From Salinivirgaceae bacterium (GTDB lineage Bacteria; Bacteroidota; Bacteroidia; Bacteroidales; SZUA-534): a DNA stretch of 48,821 nt. A program made the translations under genes and the position numbers. Positions 18,046-26,176 of the stretch are shown here, piece after piece. Where the stretch lies: contig JAEINW010000015.1 in the NCBI GenBank assembly GCA_016342715.1, positions 1 through 48,821 on the forward strand. The letters run 5' to 3'. Each line of letters begins with the position of its first letter. The stretch's first letter is position 1. Below the pieces are notes generated by a model, which was not told the DNA's origin, did no database searches, and worked only from the letters and a program-made list of their open reading frames with translations.

Positions 18046-19704
18046 ATGATTGAGATTATTTGTCAAAATACAAACACACGCGATAGTTTTCCACTTGGAA
18101 CAAGCTTATTACAAATTGCAAACGAAATGGGTGTAAAAACAACGCATCCAATTTTAGGAGCCTTTGTAAACAATAAACTTAAAGAACTAAGCTATCATAT
18201 ATATAAACCTAAAACCATTGAATTTATTGACATTACTCATCCTGATGGGATGCGTATGTATTTTCGATCATTGTCGTTTGTTTTGCAAAAAGCAGTAGAC
18301 GATATTTTACCAGGAAAAAGACTACGAATAGAGCATGCCATCTCGAAAGGGTATTATTGCGAAATAGAAGGACTGCAAAATACCATTGAAATTGATACGG
18401 TATTTGCCATTTGCAACCGGATGAAAGAAATAATTCAAGATGATGTTCCATTTACAAGGAATGAAATCCTATCAACCGAAGCCATTAAACTTTTTGAAGA
18501 ATCGGGTTTAAAAGAAAAGGCACTGCTTTTTAAATCAAGACCTCAATTATATTCATCGGTATATTCTTTAAATGGGAACATTGATTATTTCTATGGGTTT
18601 CTTGTACCATCAACCGGCTATTTAAAAACTTTCGATTTGGTGAAATATTACGATGGTATGTTATTACGAATGCCAAAATCGTCAAATCCAACCGAATGTG
18701 AAGGTATATTAATTCAAGATAAGCTTTTTGAAGTTTTCCAGGAATATAAAAACTGGGCATCTATTCTTAATGTTCGATTTATAGGCAATATTAATGAAAT
18801 AGTAAACGAGAAAAAGCACAGCAATCTTATTAAAATATCAGAAGCTTTACAAGAAAAAAAAGTGGGTTATATTGCTGATACCATTTGTCAAAGACCATCA
18901 CATCCAAAATTAATTCTAATATCAGGACCTTCATCGAGTGGAAAAACAACATTTGCTCAGCGCTTAGGAATTCAATTGCAAGTGGCAGGTTTAAAACCAG
19001 TAACTCTATCGCTTGATAATTATTTTGTAAATAGGAATCAAACCCCAATGGATGAAAATGGAGATTTTGATTTTGAAGCAATTGAAGCATTGGATGTAAA
19101 TTTACTAAATGAAAATCTTAGAGATCTTTTTTCTGGGAAGGAAATTAACTTGCCTAAATTTTCATTTCAAACAGGTGAACGATTTTATGATGGCACTACG
19201 CTTAAAATTGATGATAAAACAATTGTTATTGCTGAAGGTATTCATGCATTAAATCCGAAACTCACATACAAGCTTGAAGATGCAATAAAATACAAAATTT
19301 ATGTTTCTGCTTTAACTACCGTTTCGCTTGACAATCATAATCGAATTCCAACTACTGACACCCGTTTAGTTCGAAGAATAATACGCGATTACAAATACCG
19401 TGGTTACAGTGCTATTGATACTATAAATCGTTGGCCAAGCGTACGCAATGGCGAAGAAAAAAACATTTTCCCTTATCAAGAAAATGCCGATGTAATGTTT
19501 AATACTGCAGTACATTATGAACTTGGTGTACTAAAAACATATGCAGAACCCATCTTACGTGAAGTTCCATCAAATACAGCCGCTTATCGCGAGGCTGTAA
19601 GACTTCTGAAATTCTTTAGTTATATGGTTCCTATTCCAGATGATGAGGTTCCACCCACTTCGATACTTCGAGAATTTTTAGGTGGAAGTAGCTTTAAATA
19701 TTAA
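18046..19704 (+). CDS. Nucleoside (uridine-type) kinase fused to TGS/threonyl-tRNA-synthetase-like N-terminus
   Basis: The 552-residue protein has two parts. Residues 1-65 resemble a TGS domain and about 70-230 the second additional domain of threonyl-tRNA synthetase (HPDGMRMYFRS, RIEHAISKGYYCEIEG). The C-terminal half is a uridine kinase/phosphoribulokinase fold with P-loop GPSSSGKTTFAQ near 295 and later SLDNYFVNR. This fusion is known in Bacteroidota, Clostridia and Thermotogae and is generally annotated as nucleoside kinase. The kinase half would phosphorylate uridine or a related nucleoside; what the tRNA-synthetase-like half does is not established. It lies 44 bases after uvrA without a visible terminator. 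Confidence 0.85.
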   Translation: MIEIICQNTNTRDSFPLGTSLLQIANEMGVKTTHPILGAFVNNKLKELSYHIYKPKTIEFIDITHPDGMRMYFRSLSFVLQKAVDDILPGKRLRIEHAISKGYYCEIEGLQNTIEIDTVFAICNRMKEIIQDDVPFTRNEILSTEAIKLFEESGLKEKALLFKSRPQLYSSVYSLNGNIDYFYGFLVPSTGYLKTFDLVKYYDGMLLRMPKSSNPTECEGILIQDKLFEVFQEYKNWASILNVRFIGNINEIVNEKKHSNLIKISEALQEKKVGYIADTICQRPSHPKLILISGPSSSGKTTFAQRLGIQLQVAGLKPVTLSLDNYFVNRNQTPMDENGDFDFEAIEALDVNLLNENLRDLFSGKEINLPKFSFQTGERFYDGTTLKIDDKTIVIAEGIHALNPKLTYKLEDAIKYKIYVSALTTVSLDNHNRIPTTDTRLVRRIIRDYKYRGYSAIDTINRWPSVRNGEEKNIFPYQENADVMFNTAVHYELGVLKTYAEPILREVPSNTAAYREAVRLLKFFSYMVPIPDDEVPPTSILREFLGGSSFKY

Positions 19705-19843
19705 ATCAATTTCGTTTCATTATCATAATTTATTAACATTTTATCAACTTTTAACTGCTGAAAGTCACGTATAATTTGATTTTATGAGCTTTTATAGTAT
19801 TTTAGCATTTAGTAATTTAGGCAAAATGTATAATTAAGCCCAT

Positions 19844-21259
19844 ATGATAAAAACCATAATTATACCAATAGTAGTTAGTGTTTTATCACTTTTTAGTTTT
19901 TTAAACAGTGAAGTTACCCTTGATTTAAATATGCCAGAAATGGCAAATGCTGGTGACGAATTTCTTGTTGAAGTAACTATACAAAAAGGTGATATCGAAG
20001 GATTTGCAAGGTTTGAGCAATCCTTACCTGTTGGTTTTAAGGCTATTGCCAGAGAAACGGTAAATGGCAAATTTCAATTTGTCGATCAGAAAGTAAAAAT
20101 CCAATGGATGCGTGTTCCCTTTGATAGAGAATTTGTAATTTCCTATGCAATCCAAGTAGATCCGACAATTTCCGGTACATTCACTTTTGACGGGAAATTC
20201 TCATACATTGAAAATAATGCGGTAAAAGTGGTTTCAGCTCCCGAGAAAATGATATCTATTATTGGAGATGAAATGGCTGCTGGAACTGCAGAACAAGCGA
20301 ACACAACTTACAGTTATCAAAATGTGAATCTTAAAAATATTGATTGTATACGACAAAAACCCTATTTAAATACAAACAATGAAATTATTGTTAACTTAAT
20401 GATTAACAAGGGTAATTTACAAGAATTTGGAAAAATACAAGAACAAGTGCCTAGAGGATATAGAGCTGAAAGCATAAAAAGCAAAAATTCAATTTTTACC
20501 TTTAAAAGTGGAATTATTAAATTTCTTTGGATGAATATGCCAAGAGATGAGCAATTTACAGTTTCATATAAACTTATTGAAGAAGGCGTAATTCCAGAAG
20601 GTCAAGCATTTATTATTACAGGTACATTCTCATATGCCGAAAATGATAGGACAACAACATTAAATATAGCTGAACGAAATGTCGACTTAGCAAACTTTGC
20701 TGGAGAAGATTTGGTGGCTCAAACAACTGAAACTGAAAATACTACAGAAAATTCAAATACAGCAACTACCGATCAATTAGCTACAAATACTTATTCGGAG
20801 ACTGTAACTGATAATCAGGATAACACTTCAACTAATACCATTGAAACAACTGATTATACCAATACAGATACTGATATTACTGACAACACAACAAATAATA
20901 GCAAGCAAACAAAAACGAATACTTCAAGCAATTTTAATAATATTTCAGCCATTGCTAATATTCCAACTCCCGAAAATGGTGTTGGATATAGAGTTCAAAT
21001 TGCTGCTGGACACAACTTAGTTGGAGAAAAATATTTTAGAAAACTTAATATTACAGATGAAGTTCAAACAGAAATTCACGATGGCTGGCACAAATATACT
21101 ATTGGTAATTTTAACATGTACAGAGATGCCAGAGATTACAGAGTGTATGTTTGGAACAACACACCAATCCACGATGCATTTGTAGCTGCCTACAATAACG
21201 GTATGAGAATCACTGTTCAAGAAGCTTTAATGATTGCTAATCAAAAATGGTATAAATAA
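19844..21259 (+). CDS. Secreted protein with two related beta domains and SPOR-like C-terminus
   Basis: I do not recognise a named family for the whole protein. A signal peptide or anchor covers residues 1-22. Residues 25-140 and 165-285 are internal duplicates: each has an EFLVEVTIQKG/IIVNLMINKG strand, a GFARFEQSLPVGFKA/EFGKIQEQVPRGYRA turn and a final GTFTF-FSYIENN/ITGTFSYAEND strand, resembling BatD- or cohesin-like beta sandwiches. A Thr/Asn-rich linker (290-375) leads to a SPOR-like domain (380-471) starting GVGYRVQIAAGH. SPOR domains bind denuded peptidoglycan. The following barrel gene begins 43 bases later, so the two may form an outer membrane-to-wall link. Confidence 0.7.
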   Translation: MIKTIIIPIVVSVLSLFSFLNSEVTLDLNMPEMANAGDEFLVEVTIQKGDIEGFARFEQSLPVGFKAIARETVNGKFQFVDQKVKIQWMRVPFDREFVISYAIQVDPTISGTFTFDGKFSYIENNAVKVVSAPEKMISIIGDEMAAGTAEQANTTYSYQNVNLKNIDCIRQKPYLNTNNEIIVNLMINKGNLQEFGKIQEQVPRGYRAESIKSKNSIFTFKSGIIKFLWMNMPRDEQFTVSYKLIEEGVIPEGQAFIITGTFSYAENDRTTTLNIAERNVDLANFAGEDLVAQTTETENTTENSNTATTDQLATNTYSETVTDNQDNTSTNTIETTDYTNTDTDITDNTTNNSKQTKTNTSSNFNNISAIANIPTPENGVGYRVQIAAGHNLVGEKYFRKLNITDEVQTEIHDGWHKYTIGNFNMYRDARDYRVYVWNNTPIHDAFVAAYNNGMRITVQEALMIANQKWYK

Positions 21260-21302
21260 ATAAAGGCTTTTTACTAAATTCGCAGTTATACTTGCAGTTC
21301 AC

Positions 21303-22625
21303 ATGAAGAATACGTTTGTTTTAATATGGTTTTGTTTTGTTTTGGGTTTCTATTCGAGCGCCCAGCAAATTGACGAACGCATTGAAACTTTATTACTTCA
21401 AGAAGAAGAAAACACCGAGGGCATGGCCTTTAAGCCAATAATTGGTGCTGGCATTGGTTCTTTTACATTCTATGGTGATATCACCAATTATTTGGCTAAT
21501 CCAATAAACGGTCTAGCTTCTGCCCGAATTTCTATTTCGAGAAATATCAGTAAGAATTTTGATATAGAATTTCATGGAACTTTTGGAAGCGTATCTAGTA
21601 ATGAATACAATGGCAGCAGTACTGACACTATGAATTTCAGTACCAGTTTGTTTTTAGGTGGTGTTTCCTTATACTACAATTTTAATCATATATTAAAGCG
21701 CAAGCGCCCCATTCATCCATACTTTTCTCTTGGAGCTGAAATTATTCAGTTTACTCCTAAAGGCGATATTCTTGACGAAAATAACAACCCCTACAATTAT
21801 TGGACCGATGGAACCATTAGAGATGTGCAAGAAGGAATAGGTTTATCGGGGAGTATAATTTCTCGAGATTTTGATTATGAAACTGATTTAAGAACCCTTC
21901 CCCAATCAAAAAATGGCTATTATTCAAAAACTGCCTTTGCAATCCCCATTGATTTTGGCCTAAATGTAACTATTTCTGATCGAGTTACCTGCAGAATTGG
22001 AGCTACAGTGCATTTGGCAATGACTGATTACATTGATAACTACAAAGGTGGCAATGGCTTTAATAATGATATTATTCTAAACACTTATGTTTCGCTTAAC
22101 ATTGATATGTTCTCACCTGCAGACGAAATAGCCTCCGTTGAAAATTTTAAAAACCTAAAATTCACCATTACCGATCGTGTGGATGAAGACGGTGATGGCG
22201 TGGATGATTTCAATGACGAATGTCCGAAAACACCTAAAGGAATAAAAATTACTTATAGAGGATGTCCTGAAGATGTTGATAAAGATGGTGTTCCTGATTA
22301 CATTGACAAACAACTTGACACTCCTTCAGGAGCAATTACTGGGGCAAATGGAATTCGTATTATGGACAATCACTTAATTGTTCTGTTATACGACCCCGAT
22401 GCAGTTAAACGGAGTGAAATAAAACTGTATACTAAAAAACAAGAATCCAGAATTAACGGAGAATCAAAAGGCATTCCTGAAAAATTCAAACCCGTTGATA
22501 TTAATGAAGACAATTACATTTCACATGATGAATTACAGCAGGCAATTGATGCTATTTTTGAACAAAATTCAACACTAACACCCGATGATATTTACGAACT
22601 TCAAGAATTCTTTTTCAATCAATAA
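21303..22625 (+). CDS. Outer-membrane beta-barrel protein with TSP3 and EF-hand calcium sites
   Basis: A signal peptide ends near residue 20 (YSSAQQ). An N-terminal beta-barrel (about 40-285) has alternating aromatic strands such as GAGIGSFTFYGD and GGVSLYYNF. Residues 293-335 hold thrombospondin type 3 repeats (DEDGDGVDDFNDECP, DVDKDGVPDYID). A canonical EF-hand loop DINEDNYISHDE starts near 399. No OmpA peptidoglycan-binding domain follows, unlike the usual barrel-TSP3-OmpA order. Calcium probably stiffens the C-terminal part. It follows the SPOR-protein gene closely and ends four bases before smpB on the other strand. Confidence 0.78.
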   Translation: MKNTFVLIWFCFVLGFYSSAQQIDERIETLLLQEEENTEGMAFKPIIGAGIGSFTFYGDITNYLANPINGLASARISISRNISKNFDIEFHGTFGSVSSNEYNGSSTDTMNFSTSLFLGGVSLYYNFNHILKRKRPIHPYFSLGAEIIQFTPKGDILDENNNPYNYWTDGTIRDVQEGIGLSGSIISRDFDYETDLRTLPQSKNGYYSKTAFAIPIDFGLNVTISDRVTCRIGATVHLAMTDYIDNYKGGNGFNNDIILNTYVSLNIDMFSPADEIASVENFKNLKFTITDRVDEDGDGVDDFNDECPKTPKGIKITYRGCPEDVDKDGVPDYIDKQLDTPSGAITGANGIRIMDNHLIVLLYDPDAVKRSEIKLYTKKQESRINGESKGIPEKFKPVDINEDNYISHDELQQAIDAIFEQNSTLTPDDIYELQEFFFNQ

Positions 22626-22628
22626 CAT

Positions 22629-23087
22629 TTATTCCTTTTTCATTCTATCCAATTCTCTTTTTGAATCCTTATCTTTTAAATCATTTCGTTTGTCAAACTG
22701 CCTTTTCCCGCGAGCAAGCGCAATATCAATTTTTGCTAATCCTTTTGAATTAAAAAATAGAGATAGAGGAATAATAGTAAAGCCCCGTTCTTTGGTTTTT
22801 TTCTCCAGTTTCTTTAATTCTTGTCTATTTAAAAGAAGCTTCCTTTCTCGTCTGGGTTCATGGTTCACATAACCTCCTAAATCATATTCTGCTATATTCA
22901 TGTTCTTTAGATAAAGCTCATCGCCCACAAAGGCACAATATGCTTCTGTTAAACTGGCGTTTCCTCCTCTAATAGATTTCACTTCCGTTCCCAACAGCTG
23001 AACTCCTGCGGTAAAGGTTTCAACTATTTCATATAAATATGTTGCCTTTTTATTTCGTATTCTAATGCTATTATTAGCGTTCTTCAT
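22629..23087 (-). CDS. smpB: SsrA (tmRNA)-binding protein
   Basis: The 152-residue protein is the tmRNA partner in trans-translation, which rescues stalled ribosomes and tags the unfinished protein. The family signature is clear: NKKATYLYEIVETFTAGVQL, GTEVKSIRGGNASLTEAY, HEPRRERKLLL, and the basic C-terminal tail ALARGKRQFDKRNDLKDKD, which enters the decoding centre. It lies 16 bases downstream of the Yip1-like gene and is likely co-transcribed. The ssrA gene itself is not in the window. Confidence 0.97.
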   Translation of the reverse strand: MKNANNSIRIRNKKATYLYEIVETFTAGVQLLGTEVKSIRGGNASLTEAYCAFVGDELYLKNMNIAEYDLGGYVNHEPRRERKLLLNRQELKKLEKKTKERGFTIIPLSLFFNSKGLAKIDIALARGKRQFDKRNDLKDKDSKRELDRMKKE

Positions 23088-23103
23088 TTTTCGTTTTTCT
23101 TCA

Positions 23104-23673
23104 TTAAATTGAAAATATTATTCCCAATATGCCCCGTATTGCTAAATAATTCACCCCCATAATCAAAATAGTTAGAGGTACAAATATATTCTTTCTGTCC
23201 TTTGTTATATCAATCATCACTTCGCTACCAATCCAATAAACAACTAAAGAATAAAAGCCAAAGAAATATATAATATTTGAGAATTTTGGCAGTAAACCTG
23301 CAGCAATCGCTGTTAAAAATATTGGAGTAAATGAATAGGCAACTAATTTAAAAATATTAGTAAAGTTTTTCTTTACATGGAAAACAGGCAGTAACTCATT
23401 TACAATATACGCCGACAAAAAAACAGCAATCAATTGCACCAATACAATCATAACAATATTATTTATAGTAACACCAAGTCCAACATTAAAGTTAACTGGC
23501 CCAAATAATATATTTCCTATAAATGTTGCCAGAGCATCAAGAAGGACTAAGGGCAATATATAATACAAGATAATGGATTTAGGATTTCCATTATCACTTT
23601 TAATAGTAACAAATGCCAATTTCGGTTCTGTAATTAGCTCCTTAATTGTACGAATAAACAATTGAATCTTCAT
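23104..23673 (-). CDS. Yip1-family membrane protein
   Basis: About 189 residues with five hydrophobic segments and the N-terminal IRTIKELITEPKLAFVTI motif typical of bacterial Yip1-domain proteins. The role of this family in bacteria is not settled. I chose the ATG at 23673. The upstream in-frame ATG at 23691 overlaps a -7 box (CAAAATTA on this strand's complement, 23691-23698), so transcripts would start inside that extension. It is paired with smpB downstream and divergent from miaA. Confidence 0.72.
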   Translation of the reverse strand: MKIQLFIRTIKELITEPKLAFVTIKSDNGNPKSIILYYILPLVLLDALATFIGNILFGPVNFNVGLGVTINNIVMIVLVQLIAVFLSAYIVNELLPVFHVKKNFTNIFKLVAYSFTPIFLTAIAAGLLPKFSNIIYFFGFYSLVVYWIGSEVMIDITKDRKNIFVPLTILIMGVNYLAIRGILGIIFSI

Positions 23674-23690
23674 AAAAATAATATCTCCCA

Positions 23691-23709
23691 CAAAATTAGT
23701 TTATTTTTG
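23691..23709. promoter_or_regulatory. Divergent -7 boxes between the Yip1-like gene and miaA
   Basis: CAAAATTA at 23691-23698 is the complement of TAATTTTG, for the minus-strand gene. TATTTTTG at 23702-23709 serves the plus strand 30 bases before the miaA ATG. Both fit TAnnTTTG, only three bases apart. No clear -33 elements are present at either side. Confidence 0.45.
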
Positions 23710-23739
23710 CAATAATAATTAAAACACAATCACGGATTC

Positions 23740-24669
23740 ATGAATAATTCAACAAATAAGCTAATAACGATTCTAGGGCCTACTGCGACAGGTAAAACTT
23801 CATTTGCAGCCAATTTAGCGTATTGTTTAAACGCTGAAATAATTAGTGCCGATTCAAGACAAGTGTATATAGGAATGGACCTGGGAACTGGGAAAGATTT
23901 AAAAGACTATTTTGTTAACGATAAAAAAATCGCTCATCACCTTGTGGATATTGTAGATGCCGGAGAAAAATATAATGTTTTTAAATTTCAATCTGATTTT
24001 TTGAAAGCTTATGATGACATTAGCAGTCGAAATAAAATTCCTATTCTTTGTGGCGGATCGGGCATGTATATTGAAGCAATTCTAAAAGGGTACAAACTAA
24101 TTAGTGTGCCCGTAAATGAAAGCTTAAGAAATGAATTAGATAAATTCTCATTAGAAGAACTTGCAGCAAGATTATCAGAAATAAAACACACACACAATAC
24201 TTCCGATGCAGACACAAAAAAACGTGCCATACGTGCCATTGAGATAGAAACCTATTATACAGAAAACCCTGATTTTAATTTTTCTTATCCAACATTTAAG
24301 GCATTACTATTTGGGCTAAAATTTGATCGCTCCACTATAAAAGAACGAATTACAGAGCGATTAAAGGAGCGTCTCAGAGAAGGAATGATTGACGAAGTTC
24401 AGAACCTATTGGACAAAGGAGTTCCAGCCGAAGTATTGATTTATTATGGCTTAGAATATAAATTCATTACAAAATATTTAACCAAAGAGTACAATTACAA
24501 TACTATGGTGGATAAACTAAATGTAGCCATTCACCAGTTTTCAAAACGTCAAATGACTTGGTTTCGCAAAATGGAACGTTCTGGTTTCAATATCCATTGG
24601 ATTGATGGATACACTACAATGGAAGAAAAAATAAAAATAGCAATGGAAATTATTCAAAAAGAATCATAA
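23740..24669 (+). CDS. miaA: tRNA dimethylallyltransferase
   Basis: The 309-residue enzyme adds a dimethylallyl group to adenosine 37 of tRNAs that read codons starting with U. Visible motifs are the P-loop LGPTATGKTSFA (about residue 13), AEIISADSRQVYIGMDLGTGK, the GGSGMYIEAIL segment and the C-terminal FSKRQMTWFRK. The length is normal for the family. It is a single gene with a divergent promoter region and a terminator directly after its stop. Confidence 0.97.
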   Translation: MNNSTNKLITILGPTATGKTSFAANLAYCLNAEIISADSRQVYIGMDLGTGKDLKDYFVNDKKIAHHLVDIVDAGEKYNVFKFQSDFLKAYDDISSRNKIPILCGGSGMYIEAILKGYKLISVPVNESLRNELDKFSLEELAARLSEIKHTHNTSDADTKKRAIRAIEIETYYTENPDFNFSYPTFKALLFGLKFDRSTIKERITERLKERLREGMIDEVQNLLDKGVPAEVLIYYGLEYKFITKYLTKEYNYNTMVDKLNVAIHQFSKRQMTWFRKMERSGFNIHWIDGYTTMEEKIKIAMEIIQKES

Positions 24670-24697
24670 AAAAAAGAGGCCGAAACCTCTTTTTTTT
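24669..24697. terminator. Bidirectional terminator between miaA and the S55-like gene
   Basis: AGAGG/CCTCT arms with a six-base loop are flanked by an A-run on the left and seven T on the right. It can stop transcription from both convergent genes. Confidence 0.85.
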
Positions 24698-25961
24698 ATT
24701 CATATGTCATTTTTGAATTTATTGAAATATCTTTTATTCTTTTATCATAATAATTATTATACAATTGTTCATCTAACCAAGAAAAGAATTCAGAATCGTA
24801 ATCGTAAGTATCATAAGTAGTGAAAATTAGAGTTATTTCATCCGAATCATCGAATGTAATAACAACGGTACTTGTTCCTGAAGCATAATTATAAGAATTA
24901 CTAGGTGCATATGCATCAATAGCTATTGCGCTTGTTAAGCAAACATAATAAATTTCGTAATAAATATCTTCTTGTTTCGATATCTTATGCTTAACTAAAT
25001 ATGTTTCATCCCCATTATTAATATCAATATTATGTTGAGATTCTATAAATGATGGTTCATCGTCTGTTGTAATCAATATTCCTTCAGTTTTATCTTCAAC
25101 TATGATTCCAATAAAGTAATCAGTTGGAGCTGATAACTTATATGATGGATAGTCACCATTCGATTCAATTAAGGTAATCATATCGGCATAAAAAACTGGG
25201 GTTCCATATGGATCCTTATTCATAAATGGATGACCAAAAGCATAAATCATCTCATCTTTAATATAACTTGCCGTTCCCACTGCACCATAGTTTATAACAT
25301 CGCCTTGAATTATACTTGCACTTATACTCATACCTGAAATTAAAGAGGCTGGTTCGCTTAATTTATCCGATGTGCTTTTTAAGCTATTATTTTGAACAGG
25401 TATATCAACAAGATTAACACCCTTCTTAACATATTTAGGCATATCTCCAGTTATGCCTGACATGTAAAAATATGGTTCAATTTTATAGTAGTTTGAATTC
25501 AGATTTCTATTCAAAGATTTGTTGTTATTATTTATCGATAAAACATCTTCGATTGCTCTTGCAATAAATTGTGTCGAATTTGCATTAAACCCATAACATA
25601 AAACCCCAGCAACCTTACCATCTGCAGTTAAAATTGGCGAACCAGAATCTCCTTGTCCAATTTTTAAGCCATTTAATGTTTTACATACAATTAGCCTTTC
25701 TCCAGCATCTTCTAATGTACCTTCAAAAACAATCATATGCTCCTCTACTGAAAAGCCGGTTCTATTTACACGCAAGTACATTTTCGTTCCTTTTTGCATT
25801 TCCGTAACTTGTTCAAACGAAAAAGTTGCTACAGGATTATTACTTACAGTTCTCGCAATAGATGTTTCTTCAAGCCCTTCAGAATCATAATAGTTTTTTT
25901 CTACACATCCTGTAGAAAATAAAAATACAGCAATTGAAAATAATAAGATAAATTTTTTCAT
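24696..25961 (-). CDS. SpoIVB/S55-like peptidase lipoprotein
   Basis: The 421-residue protein has a lipoprotein signal (FSTGC, Cys19). Residues 95-120 carry the S55-type motif GQGDSGSPIL with the likely nucleophile Ser106, followed by DGKVAGVLCYGF. A second hallmark comes later: GAVGTASYIKDEMIYAFGHPF, matching the AFGHP motif of S55 (SpoIVB) proteins. S55 members are serine peptidases often acting in signalling by limited or self cleavage. A full catalytic triad cannot be assigned by eye. It has its own -7 box and is isolated by terminators on both sides. The substrate is unknown. Confidence 0.65.
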   Translation of the reverse strand: MKKFILLFSIAVFLFSTGCVEKNYYDSEGLEETSIARTVSNNPVATFSFEQVTEMQKGTKMYLRVNRTGFSVEEHMIVFEGTLEDAGERLIVCKTLNGLKIGQGDSGSPILTADGKVAGVLCYGFNANSTQFIARAIEDVLSINNNNKSLNRNLNSNYYKIEPYFYMSGITGDMPKYVKKGVNLVDIPVQNNSLKSTSDKLSEPASLISGMSISASIIQGDVINYGAVGTASYIKDEMIYAFGHPFMNKDPYGTPVFYADMITLIESNGDYPSYKLSAPTDYFIGIIVEDKTEGILITTDDEPSFIESQHNIDINNGDETYLVKHKISKQEDIYYEIYYVCLTSAIAIDAYAPSNSYNYASGTSTVVITFDDSDEITLIFTTYDTYDYDSEFFSWLDEQLYNNYYDKRIKDISINSKMTYE

Positions 25962-26001
25962 AGATCAATTGAATTAGGTTAAAGTTATTTTTATAAACGT
26001 T

Positions 26002-26009
26002 CAAATATA
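26002..26009 (-). promoter_or_regulatory. Probable -7 box (TATATTTG) of the S55-like gene
   Basis: Read on the minus strand the box is TATATTTG, 40 bases before the ATG. A -33 motif at standard spacing is not clear because the upstream terminator's T-run occupies that area. Confidence 0.5.
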
Positions 26010-26021
26010 GAATATTATTAC

Positions 26022-26060
26022 AAAAAAAAACAGCCATCAAAATATTTTGATGGCTGTTTT
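26022..26060 (-). terminator. Strong terminator after the S9 peptidase gene
   Basis: A perfect 12-bp stem (arms 26031-26042 and 26045-26056) with a two-base loop is flanked by nine A on the left and six T on the right. Minus-strand transcripts from the S9 gene would end here; it could also work on the other strand. Confidence 0.88.
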
Positions 26061-26176
26061 TTATTCTACTTTGATTCTTTAAAAAATGAAAAAAGACAGT
26101 TTTATCTCATTTTGTATACCATTCCCAACCCTACCTAAATTAAGGAGGAAGTTAAAGGTAGAACTAATTAATTTTT

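Noticed and set aside
21303-22625. OmpA-family porin
   Set aside because: Barrel and TSP3 repeats fit, but there is no C-terminal OmpA peptidoglycan-binding domain; an EF-hand region takes its place.
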